23,177 nt of DNA from RYN-417 sp043745485 (lineage in GTDB: Bacteria > Patescibacteriota > Saccharimonadia > Saccharimonadales > JACDBH01): NCBI GenBank assembly GCA_043745485.1, contig JAYTSU010000023.1:1-23177 (forward strand), read 5' to 3'. Shown here in pieces: positions 6,880-13,469 of this stretch; within the stretch, counting starts at the first letter, position 1, and each line of letters begins with the position of its first letter. Under the pieces are notes generated by a model. That model searched no databases and had not been told where the DNA came from. It saw nothing but the letters and a program-made list of their open reading frames with translations. A program made the translations under genes and the position numbers.

Positions 6880-7341
6880 TTAGAGAGCTTTTTTATTGCG
6901 CTTTATAGTATGAAATGCCAAATAGTAACTCATTATAGCTAGAGGTATTTCGAAAGCTAATGCCAAAAGTATCGCCTGTTGTTGCTGGAAGCCACTGCGT
7001 TCGGTCATAATATCAAACCAGGCGTCAACCAGCAGGAAGCTACCGGTCGTGGAAGCAGCTATTATAAGCCACATCGACCTTGCATAGGCAAAGAGCCCCG
7101 TACAGATTAGCGAAAGAGTAAGACCGATATCTAGACCAGTCCAACTAATATCCCAATGTGAAGATAGATGATGGGTTGGTAAGGTTGAACTAAGATATAC
7201 GGTCCAAGGCACCAAGATCAGCCCCAGAATAATATATAGTCTGCTGGCCCATGACGGGATCCTCAGTGTAACGATGTTCGCTTTCTTAGCGCGTAATTTG
7301 CTGTTCTTTTTATGCATAAGCGTATCTTTACTATAAACCAT
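6880..7341 (-). CDS. Small four-helix integral membrane protein, actinobacteria-like
   Basis: A 153-residue protein with a basic cytoplasmic N-terminus (about residues 9-31) and four predicted membrane helices at roughly 34-51, 70-86, 90-108 and 121-144. The conserved-looking segments 'LVPWTVYLSSTLPTHH' and 'HWDISWTGLDIGL', and the helix-3 to helix-4 link with 'LLVDAWFDIMT', resemble a family of uncharacterised membrane proteins common in Actinobacteria (recalled by pattern, not searched). No catalytic motif. The start may be the ATG at 7341 or the later ATG at 7317 (residue 9). It is the first gene of a two-gene minus-strand run with the oxidoreductase. Confidence 0.75.
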   Translation of the reverse strand: MVYSKDTLMHKKNSKLRAKKANIVTLRIPSWASRLYIILGLILVPWTVYLSSTLPTHHLSSHWDISWTGLDIGLTLSLICTGLFAYARSMWLIIAASTTGSFLLVDAWFDIMTERSGFQQQQAILLALAFEIPLAIMSYYLAFHTIKRNKKAL

Positions 7342-7356
7342 AAGTATCTAAAAATT

Positions 7357-7387
7357 AAAAAAGGCTTCCGCACCGGGAAGTCTTTTT
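7357..7387 (-). terminator. Terminator after tRNA-Arg
   Basis: On the minus strand the tRNA is followed by AAAAAG, the stem CTTCC/GGAAG with one A/C mismatch, a six-base loop and a T6 run. The A and T runs also pair, giving a stem of about 12 bp, and make it potentially bidirectional. Confidence 0.75.
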
Positions 7388-7391
7388 AATA

Positions 7392-7468
7392 TGGTGCACC
7401 CGGCAGGATTTGAACCTACGACCCCTTGGTTCGAAGCCAAGTACTCTAATCCGCTGAGCTACGGGTGC
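7392..7468 (-). tRNA. tRNA-Arg (anticodon UCG)
   Basis: A 77-base cloverleaf with encoded CCA. Acceptor GCACCCG/CGGGTGC (7 bp), D stem GCTC/GAGT, anticodon stem CTTGG/CCAAG with loop CTTCGAA (anticodon TCG, reads CGA and other CGN codons), T stem GTAGG/CCTGC with loop TTTGAAT, discriminator A. All arms are complete. Confidence 0.95.
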
Positions 7469-7485
7469 ATAAAAACGACCTCTGT

Positions 7486-7494
7486 ATTTTACCA
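7486..7494 (-). promoter_or_regulatory. Extended -10 promoter of tRNA-Arg
   Basis: TGG-TAAAAT on the minus strand (7494-7486), 17 bases upstream of the mature tRNA 5' end, giving a short 5' leader. No good -35 box. Confidence 0.4.
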
Positions 7495-7503
7495 TTTTAT
7501 CTG

Positions 7504-7509
7504 TACAAT
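7504..7509 (+). promoter_or_regulatory. folC -10 box
   Basis: TACAAT eight bases before the folC ATG at 7518, consistent with a leaderless or nearly leaderless transcript. The -35 region is weak. Confidence 0.35.
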
Positions 7510-7517
7510 AAGTAGTT

Positions 7518-8789
7518 ATGATGGAGTTTAATACATTTTCTGAGATTGAAAAGGCTTTGAAGCCCTATATTCCACTAGCTAGCGAGATAACTGGCAAGGA
7601 CATTACGCTCAAAAGAATGATACCTCTGATGGCAGCAATTGGTAATCCTGAAAAAAAATTAAGCATAATTCATATCGCTGGAACATCTGGCAAAACGTCT
7701 ACGACATACTATATTGCAGCACTCCTCAGTGCCACTGGTAAAAAAGTTGGCATGACTGTATCTCCACACGTCGACAGTATTGGTGAACGACTTCAGATTA
7801 ATATGCAGCTAATTAGTGCTGAAGATTTTGGTAGAGCTTTGGGAGAATTTTTAACAATTATTACTGCGGCGCAATTACAGCCAACATATTTTGAGCTTTT
7901 AATCGCGTTTGTGTATTGGTATTTTGCAAAAGTTGGGGTAGATTACGCCGTTATAGAAACGGGACTTGGCGGACTGCACGACAGTACAAATATGGCAACT
8001 GAGCCAAGCAAAATCTGTGTCATTACAGACATTGGCTACGATCATATGCACGTGCTGGGGAATACTATAAGTGAAATTGCTGCCCAAAAGGCTGGCATAA
8101 TTCACCACGGCAATCATGTGTATATGTATAAACAATCAGTCGAAGTCATGGCAGCAATGTTGAAGCGTTCCGTATCGCAAAAAGCACAGGTGCATATTGT
8201 TGAACAATCCTATTTAAGTGAACCAAAAAGTGTAGTAAACCTGCCCGCATATCAGCAAAGAAACTGGCATTTGGCGCACAGTGTGTATGATGCAGTCAAA
8301 GTCCGCGACAGCTTAGAAGAGCTTTTGGATGTGCAACTTGAGCATGCAATGGAAATACAAGTCCCTGGCCGAATGGACCAAAAGCAAGTGGGTAATAAAT
8401 TAGTGATCATGGACGGTGCTCATAACGGTCAAAAAGTGCATGCTTTCGTGAGCAGTTTTAAAGCGCGCTTTCCAGGACAAAAAGCAGCAATTTTGCTGAG
8501 CCTTAAAACGAGCAAGGACTACACGGAAGTCTTGCCGCTTTTGCATAGCATTACGACAACACTCATTATTACGTCATTTTCAGGTATGCAGGACCGCTTT
8601 GTCGAAAACATTGCCCCGAAGAAACTCGCAAAAGCGGCAGAAACTTACGGTTTTGTTAATATCATTACGGAGTCTGATCAAGACGCGGCATACAATATGT
8701 TACTGAATCAACCAGATGGGCTGCTCGTTGTTACCGGTTCTTTTTATCTCATTGGACAATTACGCAGTAATCATAAGGAGCTTATGTAA
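7518..8789 (+). CDS. folC: Folylpolyglutamate synthase / dihydrofolate synthase family
   Basis: Mur-ligase-like ATPase that adds glutamate to folates (and in bifunctional forms to dihydropteroate). The 423 residues include the P-loop GTSGKTST at 55-62, 'SPHVDSIGERLQIN' at 82-95 (family: SPHL..ERI.IN), the ETGLGG segment at 147-152 with 'DSTN', and in the C-terminal domain 'PGRMD' and 'IMDGAHNG'. The start could be the ATG at 7518 or the adjacent ATG at 7521. The stop codon overlaps the dihydrofolate reductase ATG in TAATG, implying translational coupling. No dihydropteroate synthesis genes are in the window; polyglutamylation of salvaged folate is the likelier role (inference). Confidence 0.93.
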   Translation: MMEFNTFSEIEKALKPYIPLASEITGKDITLKRMIPLMAAIGNPEKKLSIIHIAGTSGKTSTTYYIAALLSATGKKVGMTVSPHVDSIGERLQINMQLISAEDFGRALGEFLTIITAAQLQPTYFELLIAFVYWYFAKVGVDYAVIETGLGGLHDSTNMATEPSKICVITDIGYDHMHVLGNTISEIAAQKAGIIHHGNHVYMYKQSVEVMAAMLKRSVSQKAQVHIVEQSYLSEPKSVVNLPAYQQRNWHLAHSVYDAVKVRDSLEELLDVQLEHAMEIQVPGRMDQKQVGNKLVIMDGAHNGQKVHAFVSSFKARFPGQKAAILLSLKTSKDYTEVLPLLHSITTTLIITSFSGMQDRFVENIAPKKLAKAAETYGFVNIITESDQDAAYNMLLNQPDGLLVVTGSFYLIGQLRSNHKELM

Positions 8790-9268
8790 TGCCTGATATC
8801 AAACTTATAGCAGCAATAGACAGCAAGCGAGGAATTGCAATTGGCCAAAAGCTGCCGTGGCACCTGCCAACCGATCAAAAGTATTTTCAAGAAAAACTAA
8901 AAGATGGCCCAGTCGTAATGGGCTGGAATACATTTGAGGCTAACAAATTTAAGCCATATGGCCATGGTCCAAATGTTGTCTTAACGCACCGTAATGTAGA
9001 AGCGATTCCTGGTGTGTGGATTGTCCATGATGCGCATAATTATTTTAAAAATCTTGACGAAGATGTGTGGGTTGCTGGTGGTGGCAAGATATTTAGCGAA
9101 GCATTACCGTATGCTACACAACTGTATATTACTCAGCTCGAGGGCGATTTTGGTGCAGACGTATTTTTTCCAGAATTTACATCTCAGTTTCATAGAGTCG
9201 ATAACAATCAGCCTCGTACCGAAAACGGCATAACCTATACATTTCAAATTTGGGAAGCCAATAAGTAA
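8789..9268 (+). CDS. folA: Dihydrofolate reductase
   Basis: NADPH-dependent reduction of dihydrofolate to tetrahydrofolate. The 159 residues match the usual size. Landmarks: 'LIAAIDSKRGIAIGQKLPWH' near 6-25 (Met20-loop equivalent), catalytic acid Asp29 in 'LPTDQKYF', 'VVMGWNTFE' near 42, 'VVLTHR' near 64 and 'VWVAGGGKIFSEAL' near 91 with the NADPH-binding GGG. Position 27-30 carries T-D rather than the commoner A-D/E pattern but keeps the acid. The ATG overlaps the folC stop, so the two are one transcription unit. Confidence 0.95.
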   Translation: MPDIKLIAAIDSKRGIAIGQKLPWHLPTDQKYFQEKLKDGPVVMGWNTFEANKFKPYGHGPNVVLTHRNVEAIPGVWIVHDAHNYFKNLDEDVWVAGGGKIFSEALPYATQLYITQLEGDFGADVFFPEFTSQFHRVDNNQPRTENGITYTFQIWEANK

Positions 9269-9335
9269 CACTGGAATAGAAAGCCGCCATGCTGTAAGCT
9301 TGAGCATAAAAGACTTAAGAAAGACTCCTCTCATT

Positions 9336-10706
9336 ATGGACAAAAAGAAAGACGTCATAACATCAATTGCAACCGCACCGGCTGAGTTGCTACAAAAATC
9401 CATTGAAACCACGCAGGATATTAATAAATATATAAACAACGGTGTGGCAGTAAAAAAATCCAAGGCTTACTGGAGAACACTAGGACCAGGACTTACAACC
9501 GGAGCGTCTGATGATGATCCATCAGGGATCGCTACCTATTCACAAACGGGTGCGCGATACGGCTTTCAGCTCCTTTGGATGGCAGCGTTTACTTTCCCAC
9601 TTATGGCTATGGTCCAAGAAATGTGCGCCCGCATTGGGCTTGTTACTGGCCGTGGACTGGCGGGAAATATTAGGGCGCATTTTTCTAGGAGAACACTGTA
9701 TATCTGTGCGACACTGCTCTTTGTTGCCAACGCATTTAACATTGGAGCTGACCTTGGCGCTATGGCTCAAGGAATTCAGCTTATTTACCCCGGGGCTAAC
9801 TTTGCAGCGCTAGTCATTGGATTTACTGTTTTGAGCTTAGGTCTGCAAATCTTTACACCATATGCACGCTATGCCAAATATTTAAAATGGCTAGCCATGG
9901 TGCTGCTTGCTTACGTACTTTCTGCATTGTTGGCACATCTAAACTGGAGCAATGTTTTGCGGCATGCAGTTCTGCCATCGATTACATTCAACAAAGAGCA
10001 GCTGCTTCTCATCTGTGCAATTTTAGGTACAACAATTTCGCCGTATCTGTTCTTTTGGCAGACATCTCAAGAAGTAGAAGACCAAATAGCACTTGGCCGT
10101 ACTACAATGGCCCTCCGACAAGGAGCAACAAAAAAAGAAGTACATGACATGAGAACGGATGTGTGGTCCGGAATGTTCTTATCTAACCTCGTTATGTTCT
10201 TTATTATTGCTGCCTGTGGCGCCGTGTTATTTGGCCACGGTATAACCAACATCACGACTGCATCCCAAGCTGCTGAGGCACTCCGTCCGTTTGCTGGCAA
10301 CGCCACGTATTACTTATTTGCAATCGGCATCGTTGGGACCGGTATGCTGGCTATCCCAGTACTGGCTGGCTCAAGCTCTTATGCGCTTTCGGAGAGCTTT
10401 AAGTGGCGCGGTGGTCTTGGCAAGAACCTCAAGCAGGCACAAGCCTTTTATGGTGTCATTATATTGTCTATGCTAGTTGGACTAGGCATGAATTTTGTTG
10501 GCTTAGATCCTATTAAAGCACTCATTTATTCAGCGGTATTCAATGGCATCGTTGCACCTGTTATTTTGCTTCTCATAATGCTTATTGCAAGCAACAGAAA
10601 AATCATGGGCGAGTGGGTGAATGGGCCGTGGAGTAAAGCTGTTGGGTGGTTTATTACTGCAATCATGGCAGTTGCAGGTATCGCAGCAATTATCTCATTC
10701 TTCTAG
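9336..10706 (+). CDS. NRAMP-family divalent-cation transporter, variant metal site
   Basis: An integral membrane protein of 456 residues with about 11 helices and an NRAMP (SLC11) fold. Helix 1 carries 'GASDDDPSGIATYSQ' (DDDPSG at 59-64), matching the family's helix-1 unwound motif but with DPSG instead of DPGN. The helix-6 motif is 'GTTISPYLFFWQ' (231-242), where canonical Mn/Fe transporters have A..MPH. Loss of the metal-binding Met and of the His suggests a different ion preference from classical Mn/Fe NRAMPs, as reported for NRAMP-related magnesium transporters; specificity here is inference. I chose the ATG at 9336; an in-frame TTG at 9300 would add 12 residues. It is 67 bases after the reductase and convergent with the SGNH hydrolase with one base between stops. 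Confidence 0.85.
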   Translation: MDKKKDVITSIATAPAELLQKSIETTQDINKYINNGVAVKKSKAYWRTLGPGLTTGASDDDPSGIATYSQTGARYGFQLLWMAAFTFPLMAMVQEMCARIGLVTGRGLAGNIRAHFSRRTLYICATLLFVANAFNIGADLGAMAQGIQLIYPGANFAALVIGFTVLSLGLQIFTPYARYAKYLKWLAMVLLAYVLSALLAHLNWSNVLRHAVLPSITFNKEQLLLICAILGTTISPYLFFWQTSQEVEDQIALGRTTMALRQGATKKEVHDMRTDVWSGMFLSNLVMFFIIAACGAVLFGHGITNITTASQAAEALRPFAGNATYYLFAIGIVGTGMLAIPVLAGSSSYALSESFKWRGGLGKNLKQAQAFYGVIILSMLVGLGMNFVGLDPIKALIYSAVFNGIVAPVILLLIMLIASNRKIMGEWVNGPWSKAVGWFITAIMAVAGIAAIISFF

Positions 10707-10707
10707 A

Positions 10708-11553
10708 TTACTTTTTAAGCGCTTCGTAGGTACGCGTAATAGTCTCGGCAATTACTTTTTGACCCTTATCATTTGGGTGAAATGGCGCACGCCCATCTAG
10801 TCCCTGTATCCACGTAGTTTGGCTACACATATCATGGCCACTAAAATTAATCGGGGCAAAGTTTACAAAACTATAGCCACTGGTTGCATCCGCAATAGTG
10901 AGATCAAGCTTATCTCCCTGTGCGTTCCACCATTCTTGTTCCTGAGGGTCTATACCCGGTATTGTTGAGCAGTCATTAGTGTCAGGAAAAACATGGTAAT
11001 AGCCAGTTATCATCAGTGTCGGCTGTGTTTTCTGATACCTATCATGTATTTTTTTTAGGACTTCTTGTAAATTCTTTTTTACGCTCATAAGCTTCGTTTC
11101 TACTTCCGAGCTGTCACTGTCAGTTCCACATGTAGCTGTAATACATCGGCCTAAAATATCTGTCCAACCTATATCGTTTGCACCAATAGTGAGTGTTATT
11201 AACTTCGGAGCTTTACTCTCTAAAGTTTTATCGATTTGTGCCGTGACTGCAAAGTTATTGACTGTTTGGACTCCAAGAATACCATTCATTAATGTGGCAC
11301 CACTACAGGCATAGCTTTTTAGCTGCATGTTAAGCATAGGCGCTGCGAGGCTAGGGTATGACTCGTTTGTTCTGCCACATGCGCTCGAATCGCTTGCGCT
11401 CTCAAGTCCAAGGCCAGCAGCAACCGAGTCGCCCATTGCTACATAAAGTGGTAGCTCCGATGTAGTTTTTTTAATTGTCTTATGAGGCAATAAAAATAAG
11501 CCAACGACTACTAAAGCTGCTAGAGTAATGAAAATGAGACGATCATGCTTCAT
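10708..11553 (-). CDS. Exported SGNH/GDSL-type lipase or esterase
   Basis: A 281-residue serine hydrolase. Residues 7-23 are an N-terminal hydrophobic segment (signal peptide or anchor) with a positive N-terminus and basic following stretch, so the enzyme acts outside the membrane. Block I is 'MGDSVAAG' with nucleophile Ser43, block II 'CSGAT' at 83-87, block III 'IGANDIG' with Asn126, and block V 'FHPNDKG' with His259; Asp253 may complete the triad. Six cysteines (59, 83, 137, 142, 195, 243) match the three-disulfide pattern of Streptomyces-type SGNH lipases, supporting an actinobacteria-like extracellular enzyme. Substrate unknown (host lipids, acyl groups on polysaccharide). It follows the YbaK-type gene by 33 bases and is probably co-transcribed with it. 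Confidence 0.87.
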   Translation of the reverse strand: MKHDRLIFITLAALVVVGLFLLPHKTIKKTTSELPLYVAMGDSVAAGLGLESASDSSACGRTNESYPSLAAPMLNMQLKSYACSGATLMNGILGVQTVNNFAVTAQIDKTLESKAPKLITLTIGANDIGWTDILGRCITATCGTDSDSSEVETKLMSVKKNLQEVLKKIHDRYQKTQPTLMITGYYHVFPDTNDCSTIPGIDPQEQEWWNAQGDKLDLTIADATSGYSFVNFAPINFSGHDMCSQTTWIQGLDGRAPFHPNDKGQKVIAETITRTYEALKK

Positions 11554-11586
11554 AGTTATACCAATATTCTCAGTTTAGAAATTACT

Positions 11587-12081
11587 TTATTGTGTAACAT
11601 TAATGTCTGCAATTAATGGTTCTACAAGTTTTTTATAATCAGCTGACATCATAGCAATCGAATAATTACGGCCTGCATTAAAGATTATCTTTTCATGTTC
11701 AAACAGCTTTACGTCACACACCACTTCGATACCAAAAAGATTTCCAAATGGTGGCACTCCGCCCGGCTTTACACCGTCAGTTAGTGTTTCGACCTCATCT
11801 TCTGTTGCAAACCGTATATCGTTAGAGTGCAAGAGGAGCTTTATCTTAGCGCTGTCAAATTTCTGATTGCCAGGCATTACAAGCATGACAAATTTCTTGC
11901 CAACACTAGGTACTTTAACGCGCAAGATAATTGCCTTTGCTCCTTGTTCTAATGTGTAGTCGGGTCGGATCCTAGCTGCATCTTCACTTGTTCGTACGGG
12001 CTCATGCTCAAATGTCTCATGCCAATAATCATGACTCTTCAGCGCATCGGTAATTCTTTCAGCAATTGGGTGTTCACTCAT
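11587..12081 (-). CDS. YbaK/ProX-type aminoacyl-tRNA deacylase
   Basis: The 164-residue protein matches the YbaK/aminoacyl-tRNA-editing fold, which hydrolyses mischarged tRNAs (for example Cys- or Ala-tRNAPro) in trans. Visible motifs: 'LEQGAKAIILRV' with the conserved Lys49, 'FVMLVMPGNQKFD', the substrate-loop 'VKPGGVPPFGNLFGI' near 105-119, and 'FNAGRNYSIAMMSADYKKLV' close to the C-terminus. The mischarged substrate cannot be told from sequence. I chose the ATG at 12081 over the GTG just before it, because the -10 box lies six bases upstream of that ATG. It heads the minus-strand pair with the SGNH hydrolase. Confidence 0.88.
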   Translation of the reverse strand: MSEHPIAERITDALKSHDYWHETFEHEPVRTSEDAARIRPDYTLEQGAKAIILRVKVPSVGKKFVMLVMPGNQKFDSAKIKLLLHSNDIRFATEDEVETLTDGVKPGGVPPFGNLFGIEVVCDVKLFEHEKIIFNAGRNYSIAMMSADYKKLVEPLIADINVTQ

Positions 12082-12087
12082 CACCTA

Positions 12088-12117
12088 ATGATAACAAGAA
12101 ATTATTATCTATGTCAG
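12088..12117 (-). promoter_or_regulatory. Promoter of the YbaK-type gene, predicted leaderless
   Basis: CTGACA (12117-12112), 18-base spacer ending in TGT (extended -10), TATCAT (12093-12088), then six bases to the ATG at 12081. Confidence 0.65.
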
Positions 12118-12175
12118 TAGATCTTCGATAAGGATAAATATGGTTTTGCCTTAGCCACCAGTTAATTTCATCTAA

Positions 12176-12486
12176 TTAATTTTTAGGCGTTGTACGCTTA
12201 AGTTTCTTTACTACTTTTTGAGCTACTTCTTCGGGTATATTCTCTTTGTCTCGTTTCTTTGATTCGACTTCTTGATTGACTTCAACGCGTGCAGCTTGCC
12301 ACGCAGACCAATGTCCTGACACTAATGCCCATAACGATAGAGCCGATACGTAAGTTACACTGCTGAGCCAATGCATCTTAAAAGATACAGGGTGACTAAC
12401 CAGAAAATAGTAAGCCAACCATTTACTCGCCTCATAAAAACTGGGTCTCCTTGCACAGATGCCCATAAACTTTTTATTGCATTCAT
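12176..12486 (-). pseudogene. Small two-helix membrane protein interrupted by a one-base frameshift
   Basis: Two overlapping minus-strand frames together make one protein of about 103 residues. The first starts at an ATG at 12486 with Shine-Dalgarno AAGGAA (MNAIKSLWASVQGDPVF, then RRVNGWLTIFWLVT) and dies at a stop by 12355. The second, one base back, continues 'PVSFKMHWLSSVTYVSALSL' and 'WALVSGHWSAWQAARVEV' to a Lys-rich tail ending at 12176. Joining them at the CCC run at 12390-12392 (one C missing from an expected CCCC) gives the continuous pattern 'FWLV..PVSF' followed by 'SGHWSAWQAARVEV', typical of small uncharacterised membrane proteins of Saccharibacteria/Actinobacteria (recalled by pattern). 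Either a real mutation, a sequencing error in a homopolymer, or less likely -1 frameshifting. The first frame also extends upstream to an ATG at 12570. Confidence 0.65.
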
Positions 12487-12586
12487 ATCGTGGATTCCTT
12501 TTATTAAGTTAATGAAGTCTTGATTGTGAATACTATCAGGAGGTTTATCGTCTTGTCTATCGCAACTCATTTTATATTCTAAAAAC

Positions 12587-12883
12587 TTAGCCTTTGAGTT
12601 CTACAAAAATCACGTGAGTGTTGGTAGAGCCAGTGTTTTCGCCAACGTGCGTTTGTGCAGGAAGCCAGCTTGCGTCTCCGCTTTCTTTTTGTACGTCCAT
12701 CACCTTGTTATCAAAATGCAATTTTCTTGTAAAAGCACTTAGAGTAATCATTACGCTGTCTGGGTGAGTGTGAGGAGTAGTCTTGTCGCCTGGCTTATCC
12801 ATATATTCAAGAACACGAACTTTTTCATTTTCAAAAACTACTTTGTATTTGTCGGAATTTGTAACTGTTGGGTCATTATTCAT
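12587..12883 (-). CDS. Small single-domain cupin protein
   Basis: A 98-residue cupin_2-like barrel. The metal-binding motif 1 is 'PGDKTTPHTHPDSV' with His38 and His40, and motif 2 'WLPAQTHVGEN' supplies His79; the acidic ligand of motif 1 is not clear. The pattern 'VVFENEKVRVLEY' at 15-27 is typical of short stand-alone cupins annotated as 'cupin domain-containing'. It has an excellent extended -10 promoter six bases before the ATG. Function (metal-dependent enzyme or sensor) cannot be assigned. It lies 16 bases before an in-frame ATG of the frameshifted membrane gene downstream and may share its transcript. Confidence 0.85.
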   Translation of the reverse strand: MNNDPTVTNSDKYKVVFENEKVRVLEYMDKPGDKTTPHTHPDSVMITLSAFTRKLHFDNKVMDVQKESGDASWLPAQTHVGENTGSTNTHVIFVELKG

Positions 12884-12889
12884 ATGAAT

Positions 12890-12898
12890 ATTATAGCA
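12890..12898 (-). promoter_or_regulatory. Cupin promoter (consensus extended -10)
   Basis: TGC-TATAAT on the minus strand (12898-12890), a perfect extended -10 box, six bases before the ATG at 12883. There is no clear -35, as expected for extended -10 promoters. Transcript predicted leaderless. Confidence 0.65.
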
Positions 12899-12942
12899 AA
12901 CAAAAACTTCTCAATTACAGAGGAGTTAAAGCATAAGCGTAC

Positions 12943-13056
12943 TGGAGGGCCAGGTGGGATTCGGTCACCTTTGGCGGCAACATTCTGCTGCCTCGCAATT
13001 ACATCTTTCAAAACTAGTTTTGAAGAGTAAGTTGCCTTGCAATGAGCCACTGGCTC
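12943..13056 (-). pseudogene. Disrupted tRNA-Lys-like sequence
   Basis: Both ends resemble the intact tRNA-Lys at 13225-13301. The 3' end (12943-12961) is an exact 19-base copy of its CCA end, acceptor and part of the T arm, and GCAGAATGT (near 12980-12988) also matches. The 5' end (13056-13043, GAGCCAGTGGCTCA) differs from the tRNA 5' end at only two of 14 bases and would pair with the copied acceptor at six of seven positions. The interior is not a cloverleaf: there is no 3' D strand, an 18-base perfect palindrome sits where the anticodon arm should be, and a six-bp stem (GGCAGC/GTTGCC) follows. It looks like a decayed or rearranged tRNA copy. Confidence 0.5.
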
Positions 13057-13227
13057 ATTTCACCCCGAACTTCTGCCATGCAAGCAAGCTTGCGGCGAAG
13101 ATTCGTTTCCGACATGCCACTGGCATGTCTCACCCACGACATTCTCTTGATATGTCGTGAACGAAAGCCCCACACTAAACCATGCCATAGAAAATCCTCA
13201 CTGCGAAGCACTGGGGATTTTCTATGG
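13007..13227. repeat. Cluster of palindromes downstream of tRNA-Lys
   Basis: About 220 bases hold six more or less perfect palindromes besides the tRNA: 13007-13024 (18 bases, perfect), 13041-13059 (9+1+9, core GCCACTGGC), 13084-13093, 13111-13129 (9+1+9, same GCCACTGGC core), 13135-13142/13152-13159, and 13185-13197/13215-13227 (13-bp perfect arms plus an inner stem). The last overlaps the encoded CCA of the tRNA. A 14-base piece of the tRNA (acccacgacattct) recurs at 13132-13145. No protein-coding signal is visible on either strand. A minus-strand tRNA transcript would run into the whole array. Confidence 0.6.
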
Positions 13228-13301
13228 AGGGCCAGGTGGGATTTGAACCCACGACATTCTGCTTAAGAGGCAGACGCTCTAACCAACTGAGCTACTGGCC
13301 C
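13225..13301 (-). tRNA. tRNA-Lys (anticodon CUU)
   Basis: A 77-base cloverleaf with encoded CCA: acceptor GGGCCAG/CTGGCCC, D stem GCTC/GAGC, anticodon stem TCTGC/GCAGA with loop CTCTTAA (anticodon CTT), T stem GTGGG/CCCAC with loop TTCAAAT. The discriminator base is U, unusual for lysine tRNAs. Its CCA end is included in a 13-bp hairpin that extends downstream. Confidence 0.93.
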
Positions 13302-13317
13302 GTCTTCGATATGTAAT

Positions 13318-13376
13318 GGTAAGGGTACCGAAGCGCCGACAAAACAAGTTTGCTCGGCACTACTGGTACTCTTACC
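13318..13376 (-). ncRNA. Long stem-loop between kinase and tRNA-Lys (structured RNA or processing signal)
   Basis: Arms 13318-13329 and 13365-13376 pair at 11 of 12 positions (GGTAAG.GTACC type). A 4x4 internal loop follows, then a second stem of seven pairs (GTGCCGA/TCGGCGC on the minus strand, one G-U) closing a short A/T-paired loop. There is no T tract on either side, so it is not a standard terminator. It lies 17 bases upstream of the mature tRNA-Lys 5' end and downstream of the histidine kinase, on the same strand as both. No known RNA family recognised. Confidence 0.45.
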
Positions 13377-13390
13377 AAGTCTTCTCCTCT

Positions 13391-13431
13391 CGAATGAATA
13401 AGCAGCTGGGCCGGCCTAATTTACTCATTCG
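13391..13431 (-). other. Second hairpin downstream of the histidine kinase
   Basis: Arms 13391-13401 and 13421-13431 (CGAATGAATAA against TTACTCATTCG) pair at 10 of 11 positions, with a loop containing the self-complementary GGCCGGCC. It is 39 bases past the kinase stop. No T run follows on the minus strand, so termination would not be of the simple intrinsic kind. Confidence 0.45.
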
Positions 13432-13469
13432 GTATAAAACTAGGAACTACAAGGCATAATTTTAGCAAA

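Noticed and set aside
12385..12400. Programmed -1 ribosomal frameshift in the split membrane gene
   Set aside because: No X XXY YYZ slippery heptamer or clear downstream structure; a missing base in a C run is simpler.
13007..13227. CRISPR array
   Set aside because: The repeats are palindromes of different length and sequence with irregular spacing, not identical repeats with uniform spacers; no cas gene is present.
12954..13266. Short open frames on both strands over the tRNA-Lys region
   Set aside because: They read through tRNA sequence and its palindromic copies and have no promoter, Shine-Dalgarno or protein-like composition.
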